Positions 23,860 to 37,602 of a stretch of 64,000 nucleotides of DNA are shown here, piece by piece. Numbering within the stretch: the stretch's first letter is position 1; every line of letters starts with the position of its first letter. A program made the position numbers and the translations under genes. A model generated the notes under the pieces. That model was not told the origin of the DNA, searched no databases, and saw only the letters and a program-made list of their open reading frames with translations. This DNA comes from Numida meleagris (taxonomy: Eukaryota; Chordata; Aves; Galliformes; Numididae). The DNA lies in assembly GCF_002078875.1 (NCBI RefSeq), contig NC_034409.1:103635226-103699225 (forward strand), in the 5' to 3' direction.

Positions 23860-26800
23860 GTGAACAGTGAACTTTTAAGGGTATGGCTAAACATACAGAA
23901 GTTGATACAGGTCCTTTTTTTTTTAATTTTAATGTTTATTTTTTCCAAATAACATAACTGCAACCCAGGCATTGTTTACGCTATAATTGTAAAATCGACT
24001 CAACTTCAGCCTATTTAGAGACCATTTGAGACATATTGTCCTATCTGCTGAACACAGGATGTGTTGTGTGGTGTCTTTCTCTTTCTCCCTTTTTCTTTCC
24101 CTCTCCCCTCGTTTGCAGTACTAATCTTTTCTTTTTTTTCCCACGTACACATGTGTAAATACACCAAAGGCAGGCAGGTGGCTGTGTTTGAACTCAGGCA
24201 GCTCTAGAATTCAGTCAATGTTAAGGTGAAGATAACGAGTAATCATTTACCTTTGTGTAAAATCTGAAACGATTAAAACTGTGTCAAAAGATTTTAAATG
24301 CAAAGTTGTGATGCACATCATTGTATCATTGTTCTTTCTAATGTAAATGTGTTGTCTTGGCCAACATAATACCTATGAATTTTGCTCATCACTTCCAGTG
24401 TTTTCAGCTTCTCAGTTCTGTTATGGCACAACAGAATATTTTTCTTGTAGTAGTTTAAACTGTGATATCTGTTAGTAGCTTTCTGTCGTTCTTCCCTGTA
24501 AGGAAATGTTTATCTTTTGATCTTTATCCATTGTAAATTGCAGTACTGAAAAGCTGTTCTATTTAAAACAAAGAAACCCTGGAGATGACAAACTGGTAAT
24601 GGAAGAGAGAGGAAAAGGGGGGTGAAAAAGATTTCTCTTTATTTTGATTTTATAGTGTATTGAAGTGGAAGAATATACAGTCAGTGATGACAGTCCCCAA
24701 AACTTTAGCCTTATGTTGTCAGTGACGTAATTAGGGTTAACCTCTTTTTAGAAAAAAATCTATACATGTGCTCTACCACATGGGAGGAAGAGAAATGTGA
24801 GACTTGACACATCCTAAGTTTGGTAAACACACTAAAATATAACTTTTCCTCCATGATGTGTATCTAAAAGGGAACGCTCCACAGCCTTACCACTGCTGCA
24901 TGCTGAGTCTGGAAGGGGAGAAAACAAAGGAGAGGGCAAGGGGAGGTGAGGGAAAGAGGTGGAAGGTCCCTATTTTCCAGAGTTATGTCCAGGCTGCCTT
25001 TGGAACTAACTCCTGCAGCAGTCTTTGCTCCTGAGCTTGTGTGGGGAATTGTTTGGGTGAGCCTAACTGGGCAGGCCGGAATGGTGTGAAGGGCTATGCC
25101 GACAGTGTCACTGTAGATTCAAGGTTTCAGAAATGTTTCCTTTTGCACAGTCAAATTTCTTAATAAACTTGAGAACAAATAGTTCTGTAGAGATGAAATT
25201 TGGGTTACTCTCGCCATTGGTTGCTGGAGAAGGTTTGTTTTCCAGTACAGTGGGTCCTGTAAGCTGCCGGCTGTCTAAATAGCTTTTAGCAGTATGATGT
25301 ATGGTGTGTATTTTCAGGTAAACTGATTAACGTTTGGTTTTGTGGAGGATTTGTTTGTTTGTTTTGAAATCAGTTGACTCCCATTAGCTCTGAGACTTTA
25401 GTCAGAGGATGAGTTGTCTCACCTTTCCCCACTTCATTTAGTTGTTGCCACTGTAAAGTAGAATACTCTAACTGGAAATACGGTAGTGTTGGAACCCTGT
25501 TGGAATATATCTAAGTGAGGAGAGCTACCGTACCTGAGTCTTGGTACAAATGCCAGTGTGACAACACACATTTTCTTATGGTTTGTGGCTCACTTCATTC
25601 AGAAAAAAATATTTTAAATATTTCTTAATGGTAAAATCCTAGTATATGAAGTATGTTAAAGGAATCTCAAGTTAATTCATTAGTGGTGTGAGTTGGGAAT
25701 AATGATACTGTATGTAAAAGATGTAAAACATCATTAACTGTTTCTGTGCAGGATAAAATAACCTAGGTCAGAACTTGCCTGATGTTAGTGAAGTGAAGAA
25801 CAAATGGTAGGATAAGAATAAGCCTGAGACTATCAATATCTTCTTGAAAAGCCTAGGTTCTGGTTTGCCAGATTTGGCACAGGGAAAGAGAGACTCATGT
25901 GCCGGGCACTGTCCCTTACCAACTTGGCTTGTCTTTCTATCAGCAGCTGGTACTTGGGTTTTCCAGAGCTGTCTTTTTGGCTCTAATACTAACAAATGTG
26001 TTACCACCTAACCTGTGCAGTTAGGTTAGCTCAGGGACCCTTCTGCTTGGCTGCCCTTGCTTCATCCTTGCTTGCTTTTTTTCCAGGGTGCCTTATGTAG
26101 TTACGAAGCTGAAGGCATGGCTTTTAGTGCCACCTAAATAGCAATTTGCTTATAATGTGTTTTCCCAAGTTGTTTTTCCCTCCTCTTTCCCCAAGTCATT
26201 TGCTATTTAAACAGAACAGAGTTCTATTTAAATAGTCAATGCATGGGATGCATGTATCCTTGTCAGTATAACTGCAGTCAGATCCATGGTGAAATTGACC
26301 CTTTGATCATCCTACAAAGTCATACTCTTTCCCAAATGTACAGCGCAGCCTTTGACTGTTGAATCTGAGATACTCAATATTCAAGTAAATACATTCTTAC
26401 TTTTGCTGAACTAATAAATTGCCAAATCAATATAAATGATAATTGGCAGGCAGTTAGAATCTTCATGAAGTAATACTCTCACCTTCTAAGCTGTTATTGT
26501 GAAGCTTTTAAACAAATTGTTTATCTGGTGGTTTTTTCTCTGAAGTCGTTTGCAAACATTTCTGTGGTACTCTCTGCCTAATGTTGGCCTCTTCAGTTGT
26601 GTTCTGTTTCCATGTCTTAGAGGTCATAGAACTTGCCCAATACTCTTTGCTGCTTGTAACCACTTCATAAAATCCCTTTATCCCCCCAAAATTTAAGGTT
26701 TCGAGCAAACTGTTGGTGAGCAAATGCCTCACCCAGTGTTAGAGACTATAGTGTAAGAAGTTGTTTGAGGGTTTTTTATAGCGTAAACATGCCTTTGCTA

Positions 26801-27148
26801 ATTTTCTGGTCCTGATCTACCTACAATCCTGGTAATATGTTTAGGTCTGAACACCAACTTTTTGGTCTGGTAAAACTGCAGTTCCTCCCGTAGTGGACAG
26901 TCGGTTCCGTAAATGTTGATGACTGGCCTCCTCTGAGGTGGGACTGGCTAGCTGCACAGGGGCAGAGCCAGAGGGACGCTTGGCTTCCCTCTGCAGCGAG
27001 GGGTTTATTTATTGCCTTCAACTTAGAATGACAGTCTTGAAGAAGTCGTTTTGGAACTACACCTTTTTTTGTTCTTATTACCCTTAACTTATTTTTCTGT
27101 TAAGCTATTTGAATTTTCTCCCAGAAATCTGTTAGAAGCCTTTTATTT

Positions 27149-27166
27149 AAAAAAAAAAAAAAAAAA
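27149..27166. repeat. poly(A) run of 18
   Basis: An uninterrupted A18 homopolymer inside the presumed SLC5A3 3' UTR. It could prime oligo(dT) internally in cDNA work and mimic a transcript end. Confidence 0.9.
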
Positions 27167-27843
27167 CTAAGAAGAAAGTGGCTTCTTGAGAGCTTAATAG
27201 TACATTCTGGGAGACTATTTTTATTTAATTTTTTTTTAAATGAATGATTTGATGCTGTTCTCTGCCAAAGTTATCTTTTTTTAATTATTTTTTCTAATTA
27301 TTGCTTTTACTGTTGTTCTTATTTTTTTTTCCTGTTAGCTTTTGCTAATACCTGAAAGGAAATGGTGAGAGTTTGTAAGAAATTAAAAATGGCCTTCAGT
27401 ATACCACTTGTGTATTTTTTTTACTTCTCCAAATCTGTGTTTCACCCTTATCCCAGAAGGGCCAGCATGAGACTTCTGATGCAAGTCATGAAAGTACTGT
27501 AACTGAGTAGTGAAAAGGATTTCCTACGAGGTTACGGCGAATGGGCAGAGCCATCAGCAAATCTCTGCGTGAACACTTAAAGCAGAAGATGCTTACAACT
27601 TTAAAACGTACAGCTTTATTTTTTTTATATATATATTTTTTTAAATCCTAAGATACAGGAGGTGTTGGGAGATGCTCCCTTTCAGAGAACAGGATGCACG
27701 AAAGAAGCTGGAGCTGATGCGCTCTAACGCTTTTGAGGAAATCTTTGGATTTAGCATGTATAGCGAAGCAAAAAAAACAAAAAAACTCACCTGTTAATTT
27801 GGTATTCTGTATGTTCTGTGCCCTTAAATGTAATTGTTTTGAA

Positions 27844-27849
27844 AATAAA
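27844..27849 (+). promoter_or_regulatory. Poly(A) signal AATAAA (SLC5A3 candidate)
   Basis: A canonical hexamer followed within 15-35 bases by T/GT-rich sequence (ccttgttacgtgatgtt...). It is about 4.0 kb past the stop codon and is a plausible major cleavage site. Confidence 0.45.
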
Positions 27850-29175
27850 ACTAACCTTGTTACGTGATGTTAAAAAGCAAACTGGTGTGCAATGTTTTAA
27901 ATTCTTTTTTTTTTTTAAGAAAATGTTTGTATATAATTAAATGGTTTAGTGTGCTTTAATTGGCCTAAGGTAAAGAGTAGTCCTAGAATGTAAACATATA
28001 TAATTAGGATTTCTGATTTCACTGTGAGATCTCTGAACTCTCTTGTTTTGCGAAGTGGTTTGTTTTGTTTACAAAACACTTTCAATTATTTCTTTTATGG
28101 TGTTGGTTCAAAGGCATTTGCTTCACTTCTGTTCTAATATTGAATTCATGGTATAGTGACATCTGGTGATACAGCATTATCAGTTTCACTGTGTAATGTC
28201 AGACACTTTGAGCAAAAATGGTAATGATATGACAATTCTCTGTGTCTATGAATACACGTTTTTAAATGAGGTGGTTATAAAAATAGTTGCTGTGCAAAAT
28301 GTTAGTAGTCTTCTTCAAGAAGAAAGCAAATTTTCTAATATCACTAGAGCAGTCTCTTCATTCATCTTCTTATTTTTGAAGCACAGTGTCAAAGTGATGC
28401 TGCTTTACCTTGTATTTCTGATATGTTTTTTTAGATATCTGTGAAGTATTTTTGTTTTTCGTTGCTATTGTATTTTTCTGCAGATTTTATATAGAATACC
28501 AGTTAATGAACTGCCTTTTTTTTAACTATTCAACTAAAATACATTTCAGACCAAAACCAAATGATATGATATATAGCATTTGAAATCTGCCTTTTTCCTT
28601 GTCCCTTGTTTTTTTTTTTTTCTTTTTTCCTTTTGTTTTTCGTTTGTTTGTTTTTGAAATAAGCCAAATGGGCATGTAGATAAGATCGCTATAATGGATC
28701 CAGGTCTCTTTTGGTAAAGTGTTATTTAAAGGTCTGTTAAGATCTTATAAGACAATATACTGAAAAAAAAATATTGTAGTAGGAATATAGTTTTAGAAGT
28801 GTTAATGAGATTAATACAGCTTAATTATACTTGTAAGTTGCTACTGTCCATAATGACAAGCTTTTTGTCATAGAAACGATGTATGATAAATTAATTTTGG
28901 TCTAGTGTATAGAATTATCATATTGCTATAAATCTTTGAAGTAAATCTGATGCAAAATTTTCATAGTTAGCATTGCTGGCCCTGTGTATACTGTTCTTTG
29001 TATACTGTATGCATATTATTTTGCCTACTGCATTAGTCTTCAAACTAAAACTCTTATTAGAGAGTATTTGGATACTTCAGACTGTGTTTCTTGCAGTTTA
29101 CATTCCTTTACCATGGCATTTTGTCCTGTCTAAAAGTATTGTATGGAAATGTTTAAAACTTCTGTACAAAGTTTC

Positions 29176-29181
29176 AATAAA
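29176..29181 (+). promoter_or_regulatory. Poly(A) signal AATAAA (SLC5A3 distal candidate)
   Basis: A canonical hexamer at the end of the long AT-rich block, with another at 29317-29322. Beyond about 29.35 kb base composition changes and the sequence no longer looks like the preceding UTR-like block, so the longest SLC5A3 form may end here. Confidence 0.45.
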
Positions 29182-29329
29182 AATAGAGGAAAAACAAGAA
29201 TAGATATTTGTGAAGCTATTTTGGAGAATCTCTACATAATTATGTCTCGTATATTCTTGCTTGTAATGAGCCTTATGTCACCCTGTATAAAGAATACCTC
29301 CCATTTTGCACCTGTTAATAAAAGGCAAG

Positions 29330-31017
29330 CCTCTTGAAGCAGGGCATGGGCATTTTCTTAGTGGAGTTTTAAACAAGCAAACAGACAAACAAAAAAAGCA
29401 ACAGCAAACAAAAAAGAACAAAGCAGGACTTTCAAACTGCAACAAGAACTTAAGGATCCAAACTGTAGTTGAAGAGTTTGGCTGCAGAACTGAGGGCCTA
29501 CTCGTGCTGTGGGAAGGTGGGCCTATGGGTGAGACCTGTGGGTGGTGTGGGCTGCTCCTTCTACCGCCTGAGGGTCAGGATGCCAGCCAGCAGCAGGGGA
29601 AGACTAGCTACCAGATGCAGCCTGCAGGGCAGCAGCTTGCTTGCGAAAGAGAATATGGGCAAGCCCTTAGTCAGCAGTGCAGTCTTGTCAGATACAGTGT
29701 AAAATTGCGTTTTTGTTTCCTTTTCTATGCCAGCTGCTGCTTCATTAAACAGTTTGTGAATGAGATGGGCATCTTCTTACTTAGCTCTGGAGTATCCCTA
29801 AATACCTACAGTTGTGCTTTGGCATCCCTCTGGGACCATCACAGCCTGTAAGCCCTGGTGTGTCTGTCTGCTGTTTATTTCCAGCTGCGGTCTAAAAATG
29901 GTCCCTGGTGCCCAAGTCCCACAAGGAGCCCCTGCTGGTAGTCATGCTCTGAGAATGATGAGTGTGATGCTGTCTTCTGCCTCCTACGAAGCAGTTGGAA
30001 GTGTGGTGTTAGTCACAATTTTTTTGTTGTCCAGTGAAGAAAGCTGAGCAAGGAGCGGGGCAAGTCTGTGGATTAGACACCTATGGAACAGTGACAAAGA
30101 CCTTGCAGAGCAGGAACAAATTATGGGAAGGACATGAAACAGATTTTCAGCTGTAGGAAAATGTTGCATTTATTAAATATTTTCTTGATATACTCTTGCT
30201 GCCGTGTTTCAAAAGCAAAGCGGAAGCTTGGCTGATGTTTAAAGAAATGGGTCCAAAACATCTTTGGAGAAGAAGGTTTGGATTCAGGATACAAACTAAG
30301 CCGAGATTTTTGCCTGCAGACTTAGTGTGGATTTGTGACTTATGGGAAGGAAAGGAACTCTTATGCTTTTATTACTTAGCTGTTAATTAATTAGTTATCT
30401 AATTGGTCTATAGGGTGATTATCCAGTGAGCAGCTTTCCATTTCATTGATTTTAAAAGGAGATCAAGAAGTCCTTTTGTCACTTGCTGGTTCTATTTGTA
30501 TTAATTAGCAAAGACTCCCAATTACTGAGACCTTCATGTTTCTCTGGGTGTGGATTCTTGGCCCAGGCAAGTTGTGGGCAGGCTCTGTAAATGCTGCAGC
30601 AGCATTTATTTTGAGGGTTCACTGGAAAAACTCAAGGAGAGGGTGGTAATAAGTACTCTGCCTACTGGCGCTAAAGTGAATTCTCCTTCCTCGGATGTGG
30701 TTGCCCTAGTTTGCACTATGCCTATGTTGTGCCAGGAAAGTGAGCAAGCCAGAAAGTTTGAATTCTGTGTTTTTTTTTCGCTACCCGTCTACTAAGCACA
30801 TTTAATCAGGTCGAATTTTGTGATTTACTTTTTTCATGTTTTTTTGAGGAGGACGTAGACTGATAGGAATAAAGTGGTGGTTTGACTTCATGATTTGATG
30901 CTTATAACCCTTGAATTAGTTAATCAGTTTTAATACTTATCTAGACCATGAAACTAGTTTTGTAAATCAACTTTGAATATCCATGTGTATGTATGTGTGT
31001 AAATATAAATATATATG
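29330..31017 (+). other. Intron 1 of MRPS6 between SLC5A3 and the mariner
   Basis: Intronic DNA. A CA/A-rich low-complexity patch lies at about 29370-29425. A 181-codon frame (29306-29851) starts inside this patch, shows no family resemblance and is judged a chance frame. Nothing else was recognised. Confidence 0.5.
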
Positions 31018-31019
31018 TA

Positions 31020-32294
31020 CAAGGGCTGCTCTGAAAGTAATGCCTCCTATGTTATTCTGTTGGCCCCTGATGTCAGAGGCAGATGGTGGTGGTGGGGCAG
31101 TAGAGGTTGAACCTTCCCACCAATATCCCATTACATTTTGTTGCTGTGTGACAGATGGCAGCAGAGGGGCAGCCTGGCACAGTGGCATCTGACATGGAAG
31201 TGTGTATAAAGCAAAGGTGTGGAATTGAATTCATCCATGCAGAAAAAAAGGCATCCACTGATATTCATCGACACTTGCTGAACATTTCTGGAGACCAAAC
31301 AGTGGATGTGAGCACAGTGAGGCAGTGGGTAGTTTATTTCAGCAGTGGCAACAGTGATGTGAAAGACAAGCCACATTCTGGATGGCCATACACAGCTGTC
31401 AACACAAAACTAAGAGCACCTTGGTCAGCTCATTCATGCAAATCATGGATAACTACTAGGGAACTATGTACGGAGCTGAATATTGCAGCAGGGGGGTCCC
31501 ATGCATGTTCACACAGGAACGGAGAGAATACCATGTGCAAGTTTGTCAGGACCTATTGAACCAATACCATGTGATCCAGGAAACTGTCACCTTCAGCCTC
31601 ATTACCGACAATGAGATGTGATGTTGCCCCTATGAGCCAGAGTCAAAATTGCAGTCCATGGAGTGATGACATGTGAATTCCCCATCAAAGAAAATGTTCA
31701 AGACACAGAAGCTAAAGTGGTGTGCACTGTGTTTTGAGATAGGAAAGGGATGGTCCTTCTGGATTTCCTGGACAAACCATCAACTTTGACCACTACATTG
31801 CACTGCTGACTAAGCTGAAGGTTCAAATTTCCGGAGTCAGGCAGAGAAGATGACAACCTTTCTCATGCAGTACAATAACACCGGGCCCCATACCAGTTTG
31901 AAGACTGTGGAGCATGTTGCCCATCTTAGCTGGGCTGTCCTACCACACCCACCATATTGTCCAGATTTGGAACCTTCTGACTTTCATCTATTTGGCCAAT
32001 GAAAGGTGAACTGTATGGGCAATATTTTCCTAGCAATGAAGCTGTCATAGCAGCTGTGAAACAGTGGGTCACCTCCGCTTGTGCAGATTCTTATAAGCAC
32101 TCCATGCAGGCTCTTGCTCATTGATGGCAAAAATGCATAGCTGATGGTGGTGACTGTGCTGAAAGATAATGTTTTGTAGCTTGGAAATTGCTCTACCAAA
32201 TAATGTTATTGTGCTCTTGTCAATAGTGTTATTGTGCTACAACAGTAGGGTCCGTGGAAATCCATAGGACGCATTCTTTTCAGAGTGACCTACC
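31020..32294 (+). mobile_element. Decayed mariner DNA transposon (Galluhop-like), 1275 bp
   Basis: The element is flanked by TA at 31018-31019 and 32295-32296, the mariner target duplication. Imperfect terminal inverted repeats match: 'ctctgaaagtaatgcctcct' at the left against 'ctctgaaaagaatgcgtcct' on the reverse strand at the right. Inside, the + strand keeps a transposase N-terminal segment ('IEFIHAEKKASTDIHRHLLN', then 'VSTVRQWVVYFSSG') within a 134-codon frame (31155-31559). Further right, in broken frames, lie 'DKPSTLTTTLHC' and 'HPPYCPDLEPSDFHLF', the region of the second and third catalytic aspartates of mariner transposases. Frameshifts and stops separate these parts, so it is dead. 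Its length equals that of a full mariner, so it is a nearly complete copy in MRPS6 intron 1, sense to the gene. Confidence 0.9.
31155..31559 (+). pseudogene. Mariner transposase remnant (N-terminal part)
   Basis: A 134-codon open frame whose residues from about 14 onward match the paired helix-turn-helix DNA-binding region of mariner transposases. A full protein would have about 340-350 residues. The remainder (about 31560-32170) is split among frames, with the 'DLEPSDFHLF' block visible near 31967-31993. No function is expected. Confidence 0.85.
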
Positions 32295-35200
32295 TATATA
32301 CTGTGTATAGGAAAATTTGGCCAGGAAGTTGCCAAGGTTCTGTTTCACTTGTGCACACCAATATAATGAAAACAATGTGGTTTCCACCCTACATGCTCTT
32401 TTGGTTCAGAGTCGAGGTCAGTTAATTTTCAGCAAAAGCGAGAGGATTTTAAAATTATGACCACAATCCTCGCACAAAATCTTTGTGGTTTGTTACTTAC
32501 TACGTTCATTTTTCTTAGTCCTGACTCTCATTATATGGCAGTAAGGGTAACTGTGATGAGTATAACAGCTAATATTAGGAGTCAGATCTCTAGTTCTAGT
32601 CCTTAAAATATTTCTCTCATTCAGTGCCTTAGACTGGTCTAGTGCTAGTTGTACACCCTGTGTCTGGAGTTCTTCACTGGAATATATCCCAAGACTCAAT
32701 GACTGCTGTAGATGTTTTGGAGGGTTGGATGTACATTCTCCAAAGGCCTGGGGAATGTTGAAATTAACTGTCTGTGCCCATCACAGCTTGTGGCTCTTGA
32801 CCAAAGTAGTGTTTGTTTTCTGGAAGGCGTGCAGTGCCAGCTTCCTTCCCTGCCTCACAGCTTCTCCCCAATTACAGAAGTGCGAAAGCTGACTTGAAAA
32901 ATACCTAGCATGCTGAATGTGTCCAGAGCAATTACAGTGAAAGAATCTCTGCGGGTTTTGAGCTGCCAGTGTATGTGCTGTGTTAGACAGGGATCTGGTC
33001 CCTGCAGGGAGAAGTACCAGACTTGCTATCACCTATGCAGGGTTGGACAGGGAGACAGCTTGCGTTTTAAATGCTTGTGATGCTGCGTGCTCTTTGCAAA
33101 ACAGCAAAGCCCTTCTTGTTCATAATACTGATAGCTTTGTCCCTGAAGCATCCAGGAAGGCAAACAGTGGCAGCAGCAGCACAACAGTGTTTTGATTCAT
33201 GTCCCTTCCCCAACTTGTACAGAAGCTAGTGAATTGAGACGATAGGCATCTTAAGGAATTAGTTTTGCCTTTGGGCATCTTTTTGCTTTTGAATGCTGAC
33301 AGCGAGGGAAAAGGTTGGCTTCAGCTTCTCTTGGAACAGCAGCCATTAATTTTTGAGCCCTTGTATCCGTAGTCTCCCATGCTGGTGTTAAATTTATAGG
33401 TGAATATAAAAGGTGAATTAAAATTAGTCTTGTCTTGAGACATTTGATAATACAGATGACGTTCTTAAGAGGTACTTAGGATTCAGCTTAAGTCAGTTGT
33501 TGAGTGGTTCTGTCTTTGTATGAATTGCCAGTTGTGTTAGCAGCAGCAGCCTGTTTTCGTAGGCGTTATGTCACACTAAATATTGTAATAGGTACAATTG
33601 CACCAAAGGTTCTCTTATCCAGAGAAGCTGTAAACAGCTTTCTCAAGAAAGCAGTAAACTATGGCTGCAATGTGTGAAGATGGGGAAGAGGACAGAGCAA
33701 ACTTTTGCTCTCTGTGGTGTTTAAGATTCTGATTACATCTAAGTAATGTCATACATGGGATTTCTGTTACATACTCATCTAAGGATGACTTGATCCAGAT
33801 CTTGAGTAGACTAGACTGTGTGATGTAGTGTGGTTTTATGTTTTGTTCATCACAGGCTCTTTTGAAGGTAGATCTTTGAGGCTGGGCACTTCCAGATCAA
33901 ATGCTTGAGGGAAAGGGAAAGTTCCTGAGGTCAGAAGAAGTTTCAGTTTTTTTTTTAAATTCTCAGCTGGCTGCTTTGGGGACAGTTGATGACCTAAACT
34001 GACAAACTGTGCAGTCACTTATACACTCTTTATGTACTCAGGTAGAGGTTTAACAATGAGAAATACTGAGATGGTAAAAGAAGCCTCTTAAATGGGGTTC
34101 CAATCTTCTGTATCACAACACTGTAGAAAATGTTAACTTCCTGATTTTCTGTTCTTCCTTTTACCTTTTTGTTCTATTCATGGGAATTCCTTTACTTTTT
34201 AATCTTAAACCTGATAAACATGGAAAGAATGGGAGTTGTAGGCAAGAGTAGGGTGTTGTAAGTATGCATGCGATGCAAACATGGGGGAGAAAAGATGTTT
34301 GGAAATAACTTCCACCATGTTTTTTTTTTCTTTCCTTTTCCATTTGAACCTGTTTAAGCTTAATAAATACATAAAGTAAGCTTGATGAAATGTACTCTGT
34401 ACATTTGTACTTGGGGTTTCTGGTAAGCTTGGTGCTGAGCATGTTTCTGGTAAGTAGACTTTTCCTTACTAGGAGTGTTAGATTTGAGTCCATGTTATAA
34501 TTAATTGTGGTTGAAAAGAAGAGGTAAGTTTCTGAATGACATTTTAAGGAAGATGTTTGTCTCTCAAGTAGTATCTACTTACTAAATCAATTATTTCTGA
34601 TAATAAACCACTGAAATAGCCCTGAGTCACAGAGGATTTGGTTACAGTTGGCAATGTTGTTTAGTTCAGGCTTACAAGACAACTTCCAGAGTTCTTAGAA
34701 ACTGTCAGAGTTGATGCTTTCTAAAATGAACTAAATGTAGGTAGGTTCATTGTTGAGATTAATGTTTTAAATTATCTGAAACCTGGTATTTATCTGGTAT
34801 TGGTATTGCTTGGGTTTAAATTCTGTTTTGTAGCTTCAGTAATTTCCTTTGATCTTAAACATCGAGTTAAAAAAATGTTGTGGAATTTTGATTCTTTGAA
34901 GAAGAAAGGTGGATTTGGGGACAGAAGAGAGATTAGCAGCACTTTGACTTGAAAAGTTGCTTTGTTTGCATGCAGATCTCCTTGCTTCACATTCTCTTCA
35001 GGTGAAGTTGCCAGTTCCTTGGCTTATCCCCCATTAAAATGCTAATTAAAGAGCTGTTTTGAGGATGTGATGTTATGTTAAATTCAGACTGAGTCAATTT
35101 TCATCACTCCTCCATACTTATTTTTAGTGACTTGCCATCTATATCTTCTTAACTGTTTTCCAAACCCATTTCTAGAGTAAGTATCTTGCCGTCTTGGCCA

Positions 35201-37602
35201 ATAAATGTTTGATGGAAATACGAACTTGGATTCTGCCATTTGTTCCTTACTTTATACCTAGTAAATTATACTGTCGCAGTTACAGAAAACTGTTCCTATC
35301 TGGTGCTGCTGTATGTCCAGCTTTCCCTAGACAGTTCCCTCCCATCCCCTGCCCAGCTCTGAACATCAGGTTCAGTCAGGTGTCCAGAATCCTCAAATTT
35401 TTGTTACTTCCTTTCCGGAGACCCTTAGTACACTCAGAAGTCACATGCAAATGATTTTTTGTCATGGGTGCAGCATGGCTAGTACACTTTCTTTGCACAC
35501 ACACTTGATCTACCACTTTTATCTTTATTTTGATCTTTTTTGAGAAGTGCATGTCTATCGCTGGTTGTACTCAGCAGCTACTGTTCCATGTTGTTTATGC
35601 TTTTATGGTGATTACAGCTTCATGTCTTGCCCCAGGAGTTCAAGCTTGTTCCGTAGATAAAGGACAGCTAATGACACAATTGCTCTTTATGCCTGGCTAC
35701 AGCTTTTACTAATATTATCAATATATTTTTTTTCTTTTTTCCCCATTCTTAATCTGCTGATGGTTTTTTCGTCTGTCTGCTGTGTCTTGTGTACTAAAGC
35801 AGGGTGTTACAGTTAAATGATTCTCTCCAGTTTCCCCTCGTTTCTCATTGTAAAGCTCATTTTCTTTCTTATGGCAGTGTTGATCTTGACAAGTTTACAA
35901 ATATGTGTTTTTATCATTTCACTAATAAGTTTTTAGTGTTTAATTACATACTCAGTATCATTGAGGAGGTTTTTTTCCTAGTTTTACTGCTTTTGAATTG
36001 CAGCTTTCTTCTAAACATATTTTTGCATTCTTTGATTTCCACCTCAGTAAGTAATCCCGGGGTAACATTTTGTGACTGCTTATCAACCAAAAAAAAGACA
36101 TAATTTTATGCTGCTGTTACTACATTGAAGGGAATTTGAAGGCAGTCATGCTAATTATGATGAAATTCTTTTTTTTTTTGTAATTTAGGGAGGGATGCCC
36201 ACTGATTTTAAATGCTTCGTATTATCTGAGTAAGTAGTCAGAAGAACTTGAATGTAGTCCTAACTAACTATTAAAACAAAGTATTTGGTATCAATTTCCT
36301 TTTTTCTCTCCAGTCTCTTCTAGGACATGAGCTTTGGTGACTTTGGAAGGCTTCTTTTTCAGATGGTTCTGTTTTTTTCTGTTTTTCTGACGTTGTCATC
36401 TCTTGAGCTCCCTCTGGCCAGGAAACTAGATGGAACACTGAGTAGTGGTGAAGTCTTTTTAGATGGCTCTGATTTCAGCCACAGAATTGTCCTTTCCTTT
36501 AGGACTGGGTGCATGTCTCCTTGGTTTTTTGGAGACATCAGCTTTGCCCAAGCTCTGTTTCAAGCTCTTGCCAAGTTTCTGCCCCGTCTGAGAAATGCAT
36601 ATTGTAGCTTCATGGCTGATGAGCTCATGTCCATTTAGCCTCCAGTAGGAGAAAAAAGATACTTTGCCTTCAGCATGTTGTTCATTTTTTCTGTTTCCCA
36701 GTTTTTTTAAAGACACCTGCTTGGTGCCGTCTGAATTATTTACAGCTGATAAAAACTGTAGTAGAGTTTTTACTCATGCTGGTGGTATATCATAACTTCC
36801 CCTCACAAAGGGGTTGTTGGAGCTGTGTTGCAGTACTTACTGGTTGTTACTGTGCATTTGTGGCTTTGATCCTGGGCAACAGCTGACTGTGTACCTCTCA
36901 TCTGTTCCTATTTTTGCAATCTGTTGAGATTCTGAAGAAGTCTGTGCATTAAAGAACTTTCTGCTCACTTATATTATATTTGTGGTATGCTGAAAAGAGC
37001 CACAAAAGGACATACCCGCACTATAACTGTAGTACTTCTTGTACTAATCTTTGACTCAAGGTGGCTTTGGAGTGAAAGAAGGGGTGCAATGTAGGCAGGC
37101 CTGATTGATCAGTAAGGTCAAGTTTGCATGGAGGCTGTCTGCATTTGCAGGCTGTGGTGGTGGTGAGCCCATACGAATGGGTATTTGTGGAAAGGCACTC
37201 AGTTATCTTGACATATGTAGCTACTGCAGTGTTGGCAGCAGCAGCATAAGGTTCTCTCTGCTGTGTGTGGTTCCTCATCCATGGAGAAAGCCAACCATAG
37301 ACAGAAAGTGTCTTTTGCAAGGTACATCTTTTGTGTTTGACTGCAACTGGCTACAAGGTTAACATGCTAGTTAACACGTTTTCTCTTGGTCAGCTGTAAG
37401 TTTTAAAAGTGTGAGGTAGAGGATTGAGGAAGTTTGATCTGTAGATAAGTCTTTCAGCTTTCCTGGGGCAGTTTTCCAAGTATGCATTTCCAAGTAAAAG
37501 CATTTGGAAAGTCTGCAGTGACTTCTCCCCTCTTCCTTCCACAGCTATAATGGGGTCATTAGGTGTGCATCTTCTGGAGAGTAATTACTTATGTCCAAAT
37601 GA

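Larger units (their letters stand above)
23860..29322 (+). other. SLC5A3: SLC5A3 long 3' UTR (probable extent)
   Basis: AT-rich sequence without repeats follows the stop codon. Canonical AATAAA signals lie at 25162-25167, 26413-26418, 27844-27849, 29176-29181 and 29317-29322. Mammalian SLC5A3 messages carry a 3' UTR of many kilobases, so use of a distal signal (27.8-29.3 kb) is likely, with shorter forms possible. The block includes A18 (27149-27166), an AT-repeat around 27626-27640 and a T-rich stretch (28609-28655). Which signal is used cannot be told from the sequence. Confidence 0.55.

Noticed and set aside
29306..29851. 181-codon frame after the SLC5A3 3' UTR
   Set aside because: It starts in an A/CA-rich low-complexity patch, shows no motif, and has overlapping alternative frames.
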